From: Lunularia cruciata | Taxonomy: Eukaryota; Streptophyta; Marchantiopsida; Lunulariales; Lunulariaceae | NCBI GenBank assembly: GCA_948567375.1 | Contig: OX419759.1 | Coordinates: forward strand, 53,224,593 to 53,288,592 | Direction: 5' to 3' | Length of the DNA: 64,000 bases | In this document: positions 23,544 through 35,800 of the stretch, one piece after another | Numbering within the stretch: position 1 is the first letter of the stretch | Layout of the letters: every line of letters begins with the position of its first letter | The notes under the pieces: generated by a model | Seen by the model: the letters and a program-made list of their open reading frames with translations, nothing else | Databases searched by the model: none | What the model was told of the DNA's origin: nothing | Program-made: the position numbers and the translations under genes

Positions 23544-26500
23544 ATGGCCCTGGTGTGGGCGCATGGAGAGACGATTGTGCTTGTGAAGAGGTCTCCTCAG
23601 GACAACACTCAGCTCCACGTGGTTGTTGTGGAATGGGACCACTCGAATGACTGCTTTGTCCTGAAAACACGAATGTTGATTCCGGTCGCAGGTGCGTCAG
23701 TATCAGTAGAGTGCAAACATTGGAGGTTAAATCCTGCAGATCTGTGGTTGTCAAAATTATTCTAGACCCACCGCAAATGGGGTCATCCTCTTGCTAAGTA
23801 GTTCTCTAAGGAAGCAAAAGAGTTTAGAACTAATTTTCTCAGTTTATTAAGTCACTATATGTGAATAGAATTTGTTGGATAAGTACTCGCGTTGATTACG
23901 AATTGAACTGTCCGTACCCTTGAGCCCGATTAAATGATTTTTGTCTGATAACAGTTTCTCAGATGTGTGTTAGAGACAGAATGTTACGGAAGTTTGTAAG
24001 TTCACCAAGTGTTTTTTGATTGTTGTCAGCTAATGCAGAGATTTTGACTGGTGGATCGGTGGTGGACTCTGAAACTGGCCTGTAAGAATCCAGCAATATG
24101 TTGATTCTGAGTTAGAATGGTGATTTCGTGACAGAACCTCAGAGGGTGTAATTTCCTTCTGGATGTAATTGGTGAAGCATACTGAATGCATATCTGATCG
24201 ATGGGCAGGTTTCAATCCTATCTGGTGTTCGCAAAGACAAAATCTATTTATATTTGTGGTTTAGATTTTGATCAAGAAAGCCATGAGCTCGTCGCCAGAT
24301 TGGAATTGACGCCTCCTTCAAAGTCAACCACGGAAGAGACAGATACGCACCTTGTGGAAGGTACTGCTGCGTAGAATAGGAAAGAGCAGTATTGAAGTCC
24401 ATCATGTTGACGACATTTTATGTATAAATGAAAGTACCCGATCACTAGGTATACAGGCAGCCTCTGAGCTTCAAGTGTTGGATTTAAGTGCACTGTTTTG
24501 ATAATAATCTTGTAGTTGCTTAGTCTATTTAAGAGTATTAATATCCCTTGTTCGTGGCAGACTGCTGGATTGTTGATGGGCCAACTGTTGTTGCTGTATG
24601 GAGCGGCCAACTGTTCCTAATCACATCCAACCCTTACAACAGGCCCATAGATGTATCTGTTGGTTCGAATGAGCTTCATTGTGAGGTCTCAATCAGCAGT
24701 TGGGAAGCACACGTACTAGCCTTCCCAGAAAGCAATGCCCACCAGCCTGTTAAACTCCATTTCTGTGGCGATGTCACAAGCAACAAGGGTCAGGAGGTTA
24801 TCCTTAGTGTGACGGAATCTACTGGGAAACGCCTTAGAAGTTTGACTGATACGGAAAGGCAAGCAAATCCTCCTCTTGGTTTGTCTATTGGACATGTTTG
24901 ATGTGGCCTGTTCTGGCAGTTTAGTAAGTTATGTCAAAGAGTATAGGCAGTTAAATACAGGAGATTAAAACCTTCGGAAAATACTACAGGAATATATCTT
25001 GTGACCAGATTCGTTTCAGATTCGTTACTGAGATACCCGATGTATCAGCTGATGACAGACACTATCGAAAGACTACCATACAATTCGTGAGAACTCTATT
25101 GGTTATTTGATTGGCCCCATCCTGTTCAGGAAATTCTACCTGAATCCTGCTTATCCTTTGCACTACGCAGGTATCTTCAGAGCTGGTTTTTTTACAGCCT
25201 GGATTTGGAGGGGCAAGGCGCGATCATTCCTCAACAGTCAAGCCATCCCAGCCACTCGGACAGCAGCAGGCACCAACTAAGGCTTTCTAAGCAGATACCA
25301 TCTGAACTAGAACCGAGCCTAATTACGTGTATGCAGGCAGTGGCTGCTGTATCATCTGCTGATGAATACTCTTCTTACATATTCATTGGAACTAGCGATA
25401 GAAGGCTACTCAAATGTAGACACGGTCAAATCCTTAACGTTTTACACTTGGATGCTACACCCTCTCAGCTGTAAGTACACATTTGCAATCATCAGTACTC
25501 ACTTTTCTCATTCCAACCAGAGGTTTCAGTCCTCTTCATAGCTAGCATTTCATAGCCCTTTTGTCAGGTACATTCGAGTTGTTTGAGTAGAACAGACAGT
25601 TCATAAAATTTTCCGCTTTCTTTTGTTTCCTACTAAGTTGGTAACTTTGTCATCAGACTATTCGGAGTGGTAGCAGAAGGTCAAGGAGTGTTATTGGTTG
25701 TACATGAAGTCTCGGTGCAAAAGGTTTCAGCTGTTTGCCCTGAATCTCTTCAACTCCTTCAAGGTAAATTTTGGCAGTTTCTGACAGTGCCTACAAATAC
25801 TTAGACAGCGAACAGGGACTAAATCGAAGTCAGGTTATGTCTATCTTTTTCCACCCTTAATCTTCCCCGTAGCTCGATTCTCAGCTGTGAGGAAACCAAA
25901 ATGCTGAAGCCCTTCTTCAAGGCTTCGGGTTGGGAATGTTCCACAAGCAAGGCTCTCTAGACCTACTTCGGCTGAATTAGCAATTTAAGACCAGCATGTA
26001 ACTGTTAATGCTCAATATAACTCTGGGATTTCTGAAGGTAATGAGTCATCTTCCTTGAGCATGCGCAAAAATCACTGCATACTATAATTACATTTGTGAT
26101 TGGGATGGAATTGTTTGAGAAATACCGAAAATCAGATGAAGACTGAAACTGATCGTCTGTCAGATTGGAGTGAAGTTTGGAAGGTTGTCGTTGGTGATTT
26201 TACTAGCTCTGGACATGACCAGATCATCCTCCTGGACATCTCTTCTGGCTTCCCAGCACATCGAGAATTATGCAGTGAATCGGGTCAGCGTGAGCTAAAT
26301 TTCACCGTCGTACATGGTTTCAGTGCGGTCACCTGTGAGGGGACGCAAGAAGGGTCACAACAACATCTGGCAGGTCAGAAAACTGTGTTTGAAAATGCAC
26401 TCGAAGAAGATTTCGACCATATCATAACTCATATGGTCTTCTTCTTTTTTTCTTTCTAGTATCAAGAACAGATTCCGGAAACAAGATGGAAGCCTAGAGC

Positions 26501-28917
26501 AATGAGGTCTCTGACACTCTAGTGGTTTGCACGAAGGATATGCAAACTGTTCTCGTCGAATCAAATCGTGTATCGAATCGTATTATCGATGTAAATTCGC
26601 TTATGACAATGGATGATTTTCTCTCAGAAACCAAAGTGATCAATGACAGCAAAGTGTCTGGTATGGAAACCATCTGTAAGGCACTACACGAGCGAGTGGA
26701 AGCTGGACTGGAACAGCTGAAGGTGGTGAAGCACGAGGTCAGTCAGAAGACAATCTTTGTCACATGGTTTTAGTCTTATTTTCATAAGGGGAAACTCTTT
26801 CTTGATCATAGTATCTGAGTGGGTGCATAGAGGTGAAACGACTGACGGATAAGTAATGACTGAAGTGGATGAAATATTGACTCCTAATATCCCTCGTCGA
26901 TAATGTGCTGTCTTTAGAGAGATTCCAAGAAAGAGCTGGTGCGCATCTCCAGCTGTCTTATGCAGGTAATCAAGAGGTTCCAATTCAGCACTTTATACCA
27001 AAGTCGCTCTTCGGGTCTGATGGTCTACTTCGATAGCACGTTCAGTTGTAAACAAGTAATATCAAGTCTGAATTTTAAGCTCGAAGGTCTCGAGCAACGT
27101 CACACATCCTGGCATCTAAATTAGAGACAGATCTTTGTATCTCACAATTTATGGTGCGGTATTGCACAATTTATGAGCAAGATCTAGCTCCAGGCTCGAA
27201 ATCTGCTTGTGCTGAGCTTGTTGGAGTATGTCATCCTACTACAAATAAGGGCTTTGACCCCATTTCTCTGCTCGTGAAGAATCTCGTTACCAGGTGGGCA
27301 TTCGAGGCAAGGTTAAGTGCAGACGGGGAAGCAGATAGTGGACACAACACCATCAGGAGCGAGGACAGGCTGGAACTGGTGCGAGCCACGAGCGTACGGA
27401 GCCGAATATGCGGACTGAGTTGGTTCTTGATGGTCGACATTGAGATGACAGGAGGAGCAAGGTAGCAATTGTGGAGAAATCTGCTGAAGAATCTCAAACT
27501 CTATTTGGACTTAGTTCCATGGTAACTTAGCACCTTCTGAGAACAACTGACCCGGTATCACGTACTTGTGATCTTACGCAGGTCCGATACTGTTTTGCGG
27601 AATGTGAGCCTGCTTGTAACGAGTTTGAACGGTTCTATTGGAGGAAAGGCATCAGTCGTTCAATCTCTTTCACACGAGAATAGAAGTACAACTCTTCTTG
27701 TTTGTATCCCACTGCGCGAGTTCTCCCTGCTCCCCGGCCTTCCCTTACATGTTTCACTAAGAGCTACATTATCAAGCTGCAAAGAACCAGTAACGCCTGA
27801 TGACGGAGACTCATCTACCCACTCTGGAGCCGATTACACCCAGTGGCTTGGTGAATCTCAAGTTGTTTACCCAACTTCAGCAATAAATCTCCAGCCTGAG
27901 GAGGCATATAAAGTCCTGGAGCAAGGTTTGTCCGAGCACAGACGAAACACAAGTTTTTGTTCGTCATCTTTTGCTGTGATGTATGTTAGGAGTATGACAG
28001 AGAGTTGCGGTGTGAATGTTATCTAGTGTTATTTTCACGACCAATCGTCGTCGGGAATGTAGTTGGTGAGCAGGTGCAGTTCACGATTTCTGCAAAAGGT
28101 GAGGAGCAATCCTCGCGCCTATCAGAATACATGCAATCAGCCCTCCGCATGCGAGAGATACTCTGTGGAAATCAAGAGAGCTCTTTGGTTAGTTGTCCTT
28201 CCAGCAAGAGTACTCAGTTGCCAGAGTTTCGAAGCTTTATGGCGAATTGCAAGCTGTATGCTTACTCAGATAAGTAATTACATACTAGTGAAAGCAACAG
28301 ACGGGATATAAAAGTTTATAAATTGTTATACGTTGGTATGTTCTGATCTGGTCTGGACATGCGCGTTGTGGCAGGGAAGGATCAGCCTATGTTCAGCTGA
28401 TGGGCATGGCCTATATTCTGCATTCTTCCATCGTGCAGGTCTTTATGCGGTTATCAAAGTCAGAGCTATAGACTCTCAACTCCTGGCTTTACTTGAACAG
28501 ACTATGATTAGCCTGTTCAGCCAGCATCATATCCTACTCTTTGCAACTAAGTTATAGTATATTTCCATGATTATGTTTCTGTCATGATTATTTCCATTAA
28601 TTTTCCTGGATTTTGTGCCTCTGTTTTACTTAATTTTCATTTCTACAGGCTCAGCCGAAATTAGAGGACGTGCATCCCGTGTAGTTGCTAGAATTGACCA
28701 AACCTTACAGTTTCAGATACTTTCCAGGATGATTCCATACGAAGCGCTGGAGAAGGTGGGCAGTTTCGTCGATGTGCTCAAAGAACAGTTCGCTCTTCAG
28801 GATTCCTTGTCCCAGAAAGGCCAGTTGAATTCTACCGAGGACAGCAGATATCAACTGCAGAAGCTTCAAAGAGCTGTTGATGCCAAATTTTCGGACATAT
28901 GGTCCATACAACTCTAG
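23544..28917 (+). CDS. FANCB: FANCB-like Fanconi anaemia core-complex protein
   Basis: Multi-exon gene of about 900 residues if all exons are used; human FANCB has 859. Exons with matching phase: 23544-23691, 24561-24895, 25181-25470, 25657-25763, 26164-26373, 26523-26737, 26918-26965, about 27127-27461 (start uncertain) and 27582-27925. Later parts near 28003-28260, 28375-28530 and 28649-28917 are less sure. Order and motifs track vertebrate FANCB as I recall it: a V.GP.....W...LFLIT segment, FFYSLDLEGQ, a short IGT.DRRLL.....G blade, LLFGVVAEGQGVLLVV, then DWSEVWKVVVGDFTSSG with DQIILL (human has DDFIGSGTEQVLLL), a helical stretch (CKALHERVEAGLEQLKVV), and NVSLLVTSL. FANCB with FANCL and FAAP100 forms the ubiquitin-ligase module for FANCD2-FANCI in crosslink repair. 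The paralogue FAAP100 is the main alternative. The 5' end may be incomplete. Confidence 0.6.
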
Positions 28918-29606
28918 CTTGTGTGCTACCTCTGACACTGACCACCAGTGAACTCAACAGACAGATGGGGATTCTTAAGAATGCGTTTCGGACCTAGGAG
29001 AACTGTAAATACAATCAGAAATAAACAAGAACTTTGTTATCATTGCCCATCTCAACATGAGCGAGTTAAGCTACCACAGTATTGGCTTGAAACAGCATAC
29101 GTAGAGCTCCGTTCTGGAAGTGTAGAGCAAGCAATAGTCCTTTACGAACACCTGAAAGACGAAAACAAGAACAGACCTCCACTTATACCAGATAGAGGCA
29201 GATTGCAAGAGAACAGGAGTTCTCTATGGCACACCATGCTATAGACTACCAGTATTGCCCGATTGTATCAATTGAGCTCTACACACTAAGATCAAAATGC
29301 ATATTCCACAATAACGTTTTGCAGTCTCTCAACTTCTTTACACGGAGAAGATGAGACGACCATGCCCAGTTGCAACTAACTGTAGGGGAATATGATTCAT
29401 CACTAATACAATCTGCAAGAATCGTGTACTGAAGATCCCATGCCATTCCCTCTCTAGCATCTTATTACAGTTCCAGAACTCTTATGGATCAATCTTATAA
29501 TTTGTTTCTAAGGGTCCCTCCATAGGTTAGGTTGTCGTCGCTAGAATTAAGTAATAAATACATAAGATCTCATTCTACAACACAGAATTAGATCGCTTTT
29601 CCTGTT
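28918..29606. other. 3' flank of the FANCB-like gene
   Basis: A plus-strand frame at 28948-29244 (98 codons) follows the proposed stop. It has no resemblance to FANCB family ends and may be 3' UTR. No other feature seen. Confidence 0.35.
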
Positions 29607-31106
29607 TTGCTTCTGCCTATTTGTAATGAGAAGTTATTTCTTATTTTAATTTTGGAATATGTAACTTGTTTATAGCAAAATAAACCAGAGGACTTGTTTG
29701 AACATTCAACAAGGCACTGTTTCAATTACATAAATGTAATTTATGGACAAGGTCGAAGAAAGCTGATAAAATACTAATATATTTTGGATATTTAGGTGTA
29801 GTATTTAGACTATATTACTATCTTGTATCTAACTCTTGTTTTTAATGGTGTAGTAACCTAACTCTTTCTTTCAGGTAGCTGTGGCTTGGAAAACTAATTA
29901 ATACTAAATGCTCACTTTAAGACAAGTTGCTATTCTATCTCTTACAAAAGCCAAATTAAGATATATATTGAACTTAAAAAAGAGTCAAGATCAATTAATA
30001 ATCAATTACAATTACATCCAGATGAAAATTGGCAACAGAAACCTTTCAGCATCATGTAATAACAGGATCAAAATTGTGCGAAAGTATTTGTGAGAATAAA
30101 AATTGTTTGAAAGCCCATTAATAGGTGCTAAGATGTCTTGCTTGTTTTCATGAAATTAATTTATGAAAAGAGACATCCACGAGATGGATAGGAAAAGTCT
30201 CCTTCAAAAGAGGCTGAGTGAGTGAACCTCGTAGGGGCATTTGCGAGGGAGAATTAATTAATACAACGTAGTGCTACTCAGGATATGCAGCGGATTGATC
30301 TAGGTTACTAAATTTCGTTATTAAAAGCTAATCAGGCAACATTAGATGAAATTAGTTTGACTTTGCATTCTATATTTTATTTTCATTTTTATTCAATAAG
30401 GCAAGACGGTTGATTCTTCAAAGACTTAGAATTTATTTCCATATGCTAAGAATGATTTAAGTATACTTTCAAAATATAGATTTTTTTTTCTGAAGTAATT
30501 TATGGTCTTTTAGGTCAATGAAGAACAGATTGTGCGGCTTAAATATTAGTCATACGTTATGTAGACTAGATTAAGCAAAATCCATGCTGATAATTATAAA
30601 AAATTTAGAATATAGACTTTATTAAACACGGAACACGGAATTAAACCCAAGGCTGAAAATGAGGATTACTTGCTAACAAATTCTGAATCCAAGAAGAATG
30701 ATGATGATTTGAGCATACAGAAAGCAGTTTAACTTTAAAAGAATATGATATATCTTAAGCACTTATTTATGGATTTTTTAAGAATGTGTGTTCTCAGAAA
30801 AAAAATTCGAGCAGCTTTTATACTGACACTGCGTGCTGCTGAAAGATTTCTCTTGCCAAATTTTTATGTGGACGTAATTTTTGAAATTATTGAATGATTT
30901 TTAAGTCCAATATTTATCTAAAATATTGGAATACATCATGAGTGTATCGTCATGATTTTATTAGCTTTCTTGGACCTTGTCTATAACTTACATTTATGGA
31001 TTTGAGACCTTGTCCTGTTCAACGTTCAAACAAGTCCTCTGGTTTATTTTACCATAAACAAGTTAAACACTCCAAGATCAAACAGATTAGAAATAAGTAG
31101 AAGCAC
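29607..31106. mobile_element. 1.5-kb element with long terminal inverted repeats
   Basis: The left arm 29607-29778 is matched in reverse by 30955-31106. The best core is AACTTGTTTA followed by AAAATAAACCAGAGGACTTG and TTTGAAC (29663-29706), found inverted at about 31022-31064; ACAAGGTC.AAGAAAGCT is also shared. The 1.2 kb between the arms is AT-rich without a transposase. It is probably a non-autonomous DNA transposon, possibly Mutator-like given arm length, but no clear target-site duplication was found. Confidence 0.6.
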
Positions 31107-32802
31107 AATTTTGCTTGTTTACCAATGAATTTCCATGATTAATTTTGACCAAAATATGAAAAAATAAAGAACCTAGGTAAAATAGATAACCTTCATCACT
31201 GGTCCTATTATATGCCAAATGTCCATAAGTAGAAATGTAGTTTAGAAATGTTTATTTATGAATCTGAAATAACTTTTATGAGAAGTACATATTATAAACT
31301 CTATACAACAAGTGCAAAACATTTCAATAATGTTGAAGGTAGAAGGAGAGAGTTTGAACTGGTATGTCCCACCGGTACCTCATTAACCATGGCCCATCTC
31401 TGGCTGACGATCCAATAATGAGCTCATGAATACACAAAAGTTTTGCCAATACGAAGTCAACATAAGCTAATGATCCTTTCTGATCAAATCTAGAAAGTCG
31501 GGACCTTATACTCATAGTTTTAGCAGCGTGAATAAATTTCGCGAAGTTTTCGGGAAGTCTTATTCTCATCACGCCGCCCAGTGAATAATTTTTAGGGATA
31601 TATTGTGAACTTAGTTTGCTGATTGATGTGGAAGCATTTGATGTGAATATATGCTAAACACTTAAAGATATCTAAAACTTTTTTTTTTAAATATTTTTTT
31701 GCTAGAACATATGATGAACAAAGTGTGAATTTGCATTTTATTTCAATGTACATTTTACTAATTGTGACTAGATTTGACTAATGTACTAAGTAGTATTACT
31801 TTTGTGACAGTTTGGATAGCACGTGATTCATTCCTTTTGAGCCCATAACAATTCTCTTAAAACCCCGTGACTTAGCAATGATTGTTTCGAATTAGTGATC
31901 TTCAACTTATAAAGGGAGATTTATGTCGATGTATAAGCTAAGACAATTAATCAGGTCTCGATAGAAATCTAAGTTTCAGTCGCAAGGGAGTAATTCACTG
32001 ACGTTTACCATTAATATTCAATAACTCAAGTTGGTAGCTCACGGTGCATGTGAGTGATATGGACATTCACCTCCCCCTTTTATAAGCTTCCATGTAATTT
32101 TGTATCCTAATTATGAGAATGATGATACTTGTCCATAGCTCCCCAATATCAAAAATGAATAACTGGGTTTTTTCTTCCACCGTAAAATAATTGTAAAGCA
32201 TAAGTTTGTATCATGGTTTTAAAGTGGTGATACTTCTCTATAATTTCCCGATATCAAGAATGAATTACTGGGTGTTTCTGCCATGACATTTCACTGTAAA
32301 ATCATCCTTAATTTAATCTAATATTGAAGATAGTGAGTATAACTGAGCTCAATAAAAGCTTTAAAAGTATGTCCCTTCAAATATTTGCCCGTTCAGTTTA
32401 CTGCTTTCTTAGTAAGTAGCTCGAGAGATGCATGTGCTGTTGTAATTCATGTCGAAAATCAGCTATGGAAAGGATAGCGAGTGAGTGAGCGCCTGCTGCT
32501 AGAGCTTCGGAGATTTGTGGGTCACCCAAATTCGTGAGTTGCTTGTGCAAAACAAGAGAGAGTGAGTGCAGGTGGTGGTTATGGATGTGGGATTTCAGCG
32601 AGAGTTTCGAACAAGAGAAGAAGAATGTGAATTTTGACCGTCAGGGGTCGTCAGTTTTGGTGCGAGAGAAATAGAGAGCATTCGAAGAGGGTCCGATAAA
32701 CCTCTGTAAAGCCTCTGTTTATAACGGATTGAGGGGAGATTTTGACTGGAGCAGTTCGAGTGTCGAGGATATTAGTAATTTTTTTTTCCTTGCTTGTGGG
32801 TG
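31107..32802. other. intergenic sequence and kanadaptin upstream region
   Basis: AT-rich to about 32400, then a G-rich stretch with GAGTGAGTGAGCGCC-type sequence (32480-32760) that is probably the kanadaptin promoter and 5' leader. Two near-identical segments, TATCAA.AATGAAT.ACTGGGT (about 32148 and 32250), form a small duplication. No gene seen. Confidence 0.4.
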
Positions 32803-35800
32803 ATGGAGTCGGGAGCTGATGCTATGGAGATGGGATTATTCGAGGAGAGTTCGTCTCCTGGTTTGAAGGGGGAGGAGGAAGAAGAGATGGACCCTAAGGT
32901 GGATAAATCGGAGGGCTTATTTGTACCTTTACCTCCACAATGTTCAACTGTGGGTCTCAAATCTGCTGATTCTGGTGACAGAAGTTCGATGGGACCTCCT
33001 CCCCCGGTGTTTAAGGTGCCTGGTTTGCCTGGACGTGAGCGTCCTCAGTTCTCGAAACCTAAAGCAGGGAAGAATCAGTCCATGGGGCCTTCAGCAGAGA
33101 AACTAGTTACTCGTCCTCCTGTACCGAAATTTTCTGAACCGGATTCTAGAGATGTGCAATCTTCGGGCCAAGATATTCAACCGAAAAATTCAGCTTCGGG
33201 GATGAATTCTCCAGCTTTGGAGGTTTCTCCCAGTCCTCAAGCATCAGAGGATGATGCGTTAGTAGATTCTTCGGTACTCTCTTCGCCGAGCGACGAGAAT
33301 GCAGGGAATTCAAATGCTTCTGAAGTTGTAGCAGGTAATGTTGGTGCCGAAGTGGTAGCCGAAGCTGCTGCTGCTACTGCTGAAAGGAAGGCGGCTGATC
33401 GTGCTAGCTCTGGGGGCCCTCAGTACGTGAAGCCGTCGTGGAGTGCGGCCCCTGGGCAGCCATTTGCACTCGAGGTCTTGAAAGAGGGGTTGAGTCTGGG
33501 TATCACCGACGTGTAAGTTAACAAACCGTTTCGTTTATCCTTCCATCTGAGACAGGACGAACGGTGTCTTTTGTGGAGTATGTTTCATGGCCGCATTCCT
33601 TTGAAATGACTATCCTAGAAGACCTATTTGGCAACGCTTCTTGCATGGTTTAAATTTCAGCGTGGATATGTTGTTATGAGTTCTGGAACTCATAATAAGA
33701 TATCCACGTGATCACATCTTGTTCAGTGAGTTATAGTTCAGCTCAAACCATCAGAAACAAACGAAACTCAGGAATTCCCATTGAAGGTGTGATGTTTCTT
33801 GTTGTGTGGGCTTAATGCAACGATCAGTTGTTCTTAATTCTAGCTGAAGGCGTGTCTGGGCCGTTTTAGTTCTAACCTTCTGTGAGAATTTAGAAGAAAT
33901 ACGAAGAACTCACTCCTATATTGTTGCAGCTCAAAGAAAGGAGCATATATGTTTGGGAGGAGCGACCGCTGCGATTTTGTTCTTGAGCACCCAACTATTT
34001 CCCGTTATCATGCAGGTGTGTCCTCTACCTGCTTTCATCATACATAGGAGCTATTTGCACATTAGGGACTACCTGCGTGAACTGAACGCATGTGAGGTAC
34101 AGGCATGTCAAAGAGATATAAATGTATCCTTGTTAGAAGCGTCTACACCCTTCTCTCATCATACGCAGGAGCTATCTGCAGATTAGAGACTCTCTGAGGG
34201 AACCGATGCGTATGAGATAGAATCAGAGGTGGGACACTCATGAGCTGTAAATCAAGGGCGAATTTACAGCTCATGAAAGTATGTTCAGAGCAAGGATTGA
34301 ACTATCAATATTTGAAATCAAGTTAGAATTACGGGCTTCAAAGACCTAATGTGCTCGTCTCGAGGGCTTGCAGTTCTACAATACAATGCAAATGGAAAGG
34401 CTTTCATTTTTGACATGGGTAGCACCCACGGCACTTTCATCAATAAACGCCAGGTATGGCGATGCACCGAGACAGTACCGGTTATGTATTTGTGTATTTG
34501 TATATCCTATTTACTTACGTACCCAATGTGGTGGAACTAGAAACCTTCAGGCATCGTCATATCCTTTGCATACCCATTTATTTGCACCATTGGACTCTAA
34601 TACTGCTTACAGGTCTAAACAACATTATGATGTACATGTAAACCTCACAGGTGAAGGAAAAGGCCTACATACCTCTGAACGTGGGTGATATTATCCGATT
34701 TGGCCTGTAAGTGACATACTGCTTCGATCAAATCTATAATTGATGTGAGTTACGCTTCTGTATGTTGCTTCACATGGATGTCAAAGAGGATTGAATCCGA
34801 CTAGCACAATCGGAGTTCAGGACTTCAAACACGCCTCTGTACGATTCGTAGATACAGTCTTGGTTTCCCTTGATTTCAGTTCTGTTGTGTCTCACAAGGC
34901 GTTATAGACTTTTCGTAATTAATGAGGTTCTTGCTGTGTGGAGCAGCTCAACTCGTCTGCATCATTTTCAAGGACCAACCGAGTTCATGCCCGAGGTTAG
35001 TCTCCATTATTGGCCACCCATGTTTAGAAACTTGAAGAATCTATTTCTTGATAGTGTCTTCCTAGTAAATTACTTAAACTTGTGCCGTTTTGGAAGCAAA
35101 TGTGGTTACATTCATTTGAGTAACCAGGCCCCGTCGAAACAAAGGTTGTACTTCATAGATATAGCCAATCCATTCAGACGTGGGTATGGAACCATGTGAT
35201 TCTTTACGGATTCTGTATTTCATGACTCAATATAGACAATCCTTGTCTTCACCCCAGGGGAGATAACCCGAATATTCTAAAGACCTCCATCGGTTGGGAC
35301 ACTACAATTTTTTTTTCGTCTAGAGTGCTGTAGGCTGGAAGTGTGGTTATGGGAGTAAAGTACGTACATACATGTGCGGCTCCTCTGCCCAAGCTTTTAG
35401 TAGCCACTGAATGTTGTGCAAGTCGGCCACATGATCAGTGGTGGTAAGTACTACTGAAGCTTGTCCCATGACCATGCTTCTCAGCTTTCCCTACAAGGGT
35501 ATTTGTCTAAAACCGGGAAGCCTTTGTCAGTTGCCGCAACACCTGGATTCCCTGTGCTTCATGCCGCCAATTCCCTGACGTTGATATTGGTATTGGTTGC
35601 TGTTAGGTGCTTTTGCGGGACATTCTTGCTGCCATTGAGTACTTTGCTCTTGGGTAGGATCTCCTTGCTGACCTCTTGCACCTAATGCCTTCACATGTTC
35701 AGACAATGCAGGTAGTACACCCAGTTTGAGTCTGATGTTTTGCATGAGATTGAGGCTTGGCGCTTTCGTTGAACTCAGGCTTGTTCTTGTAATCTGTTGC

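Noticed and set aside
28948-29244. 98-codon frame after the FANCB-like gene as a last exon
   Set aside because: It begins after the proposed stop, has no convincing acceptor in phase and no resemblance to FANCB or FAAP100 ends. Left as 3' flank.
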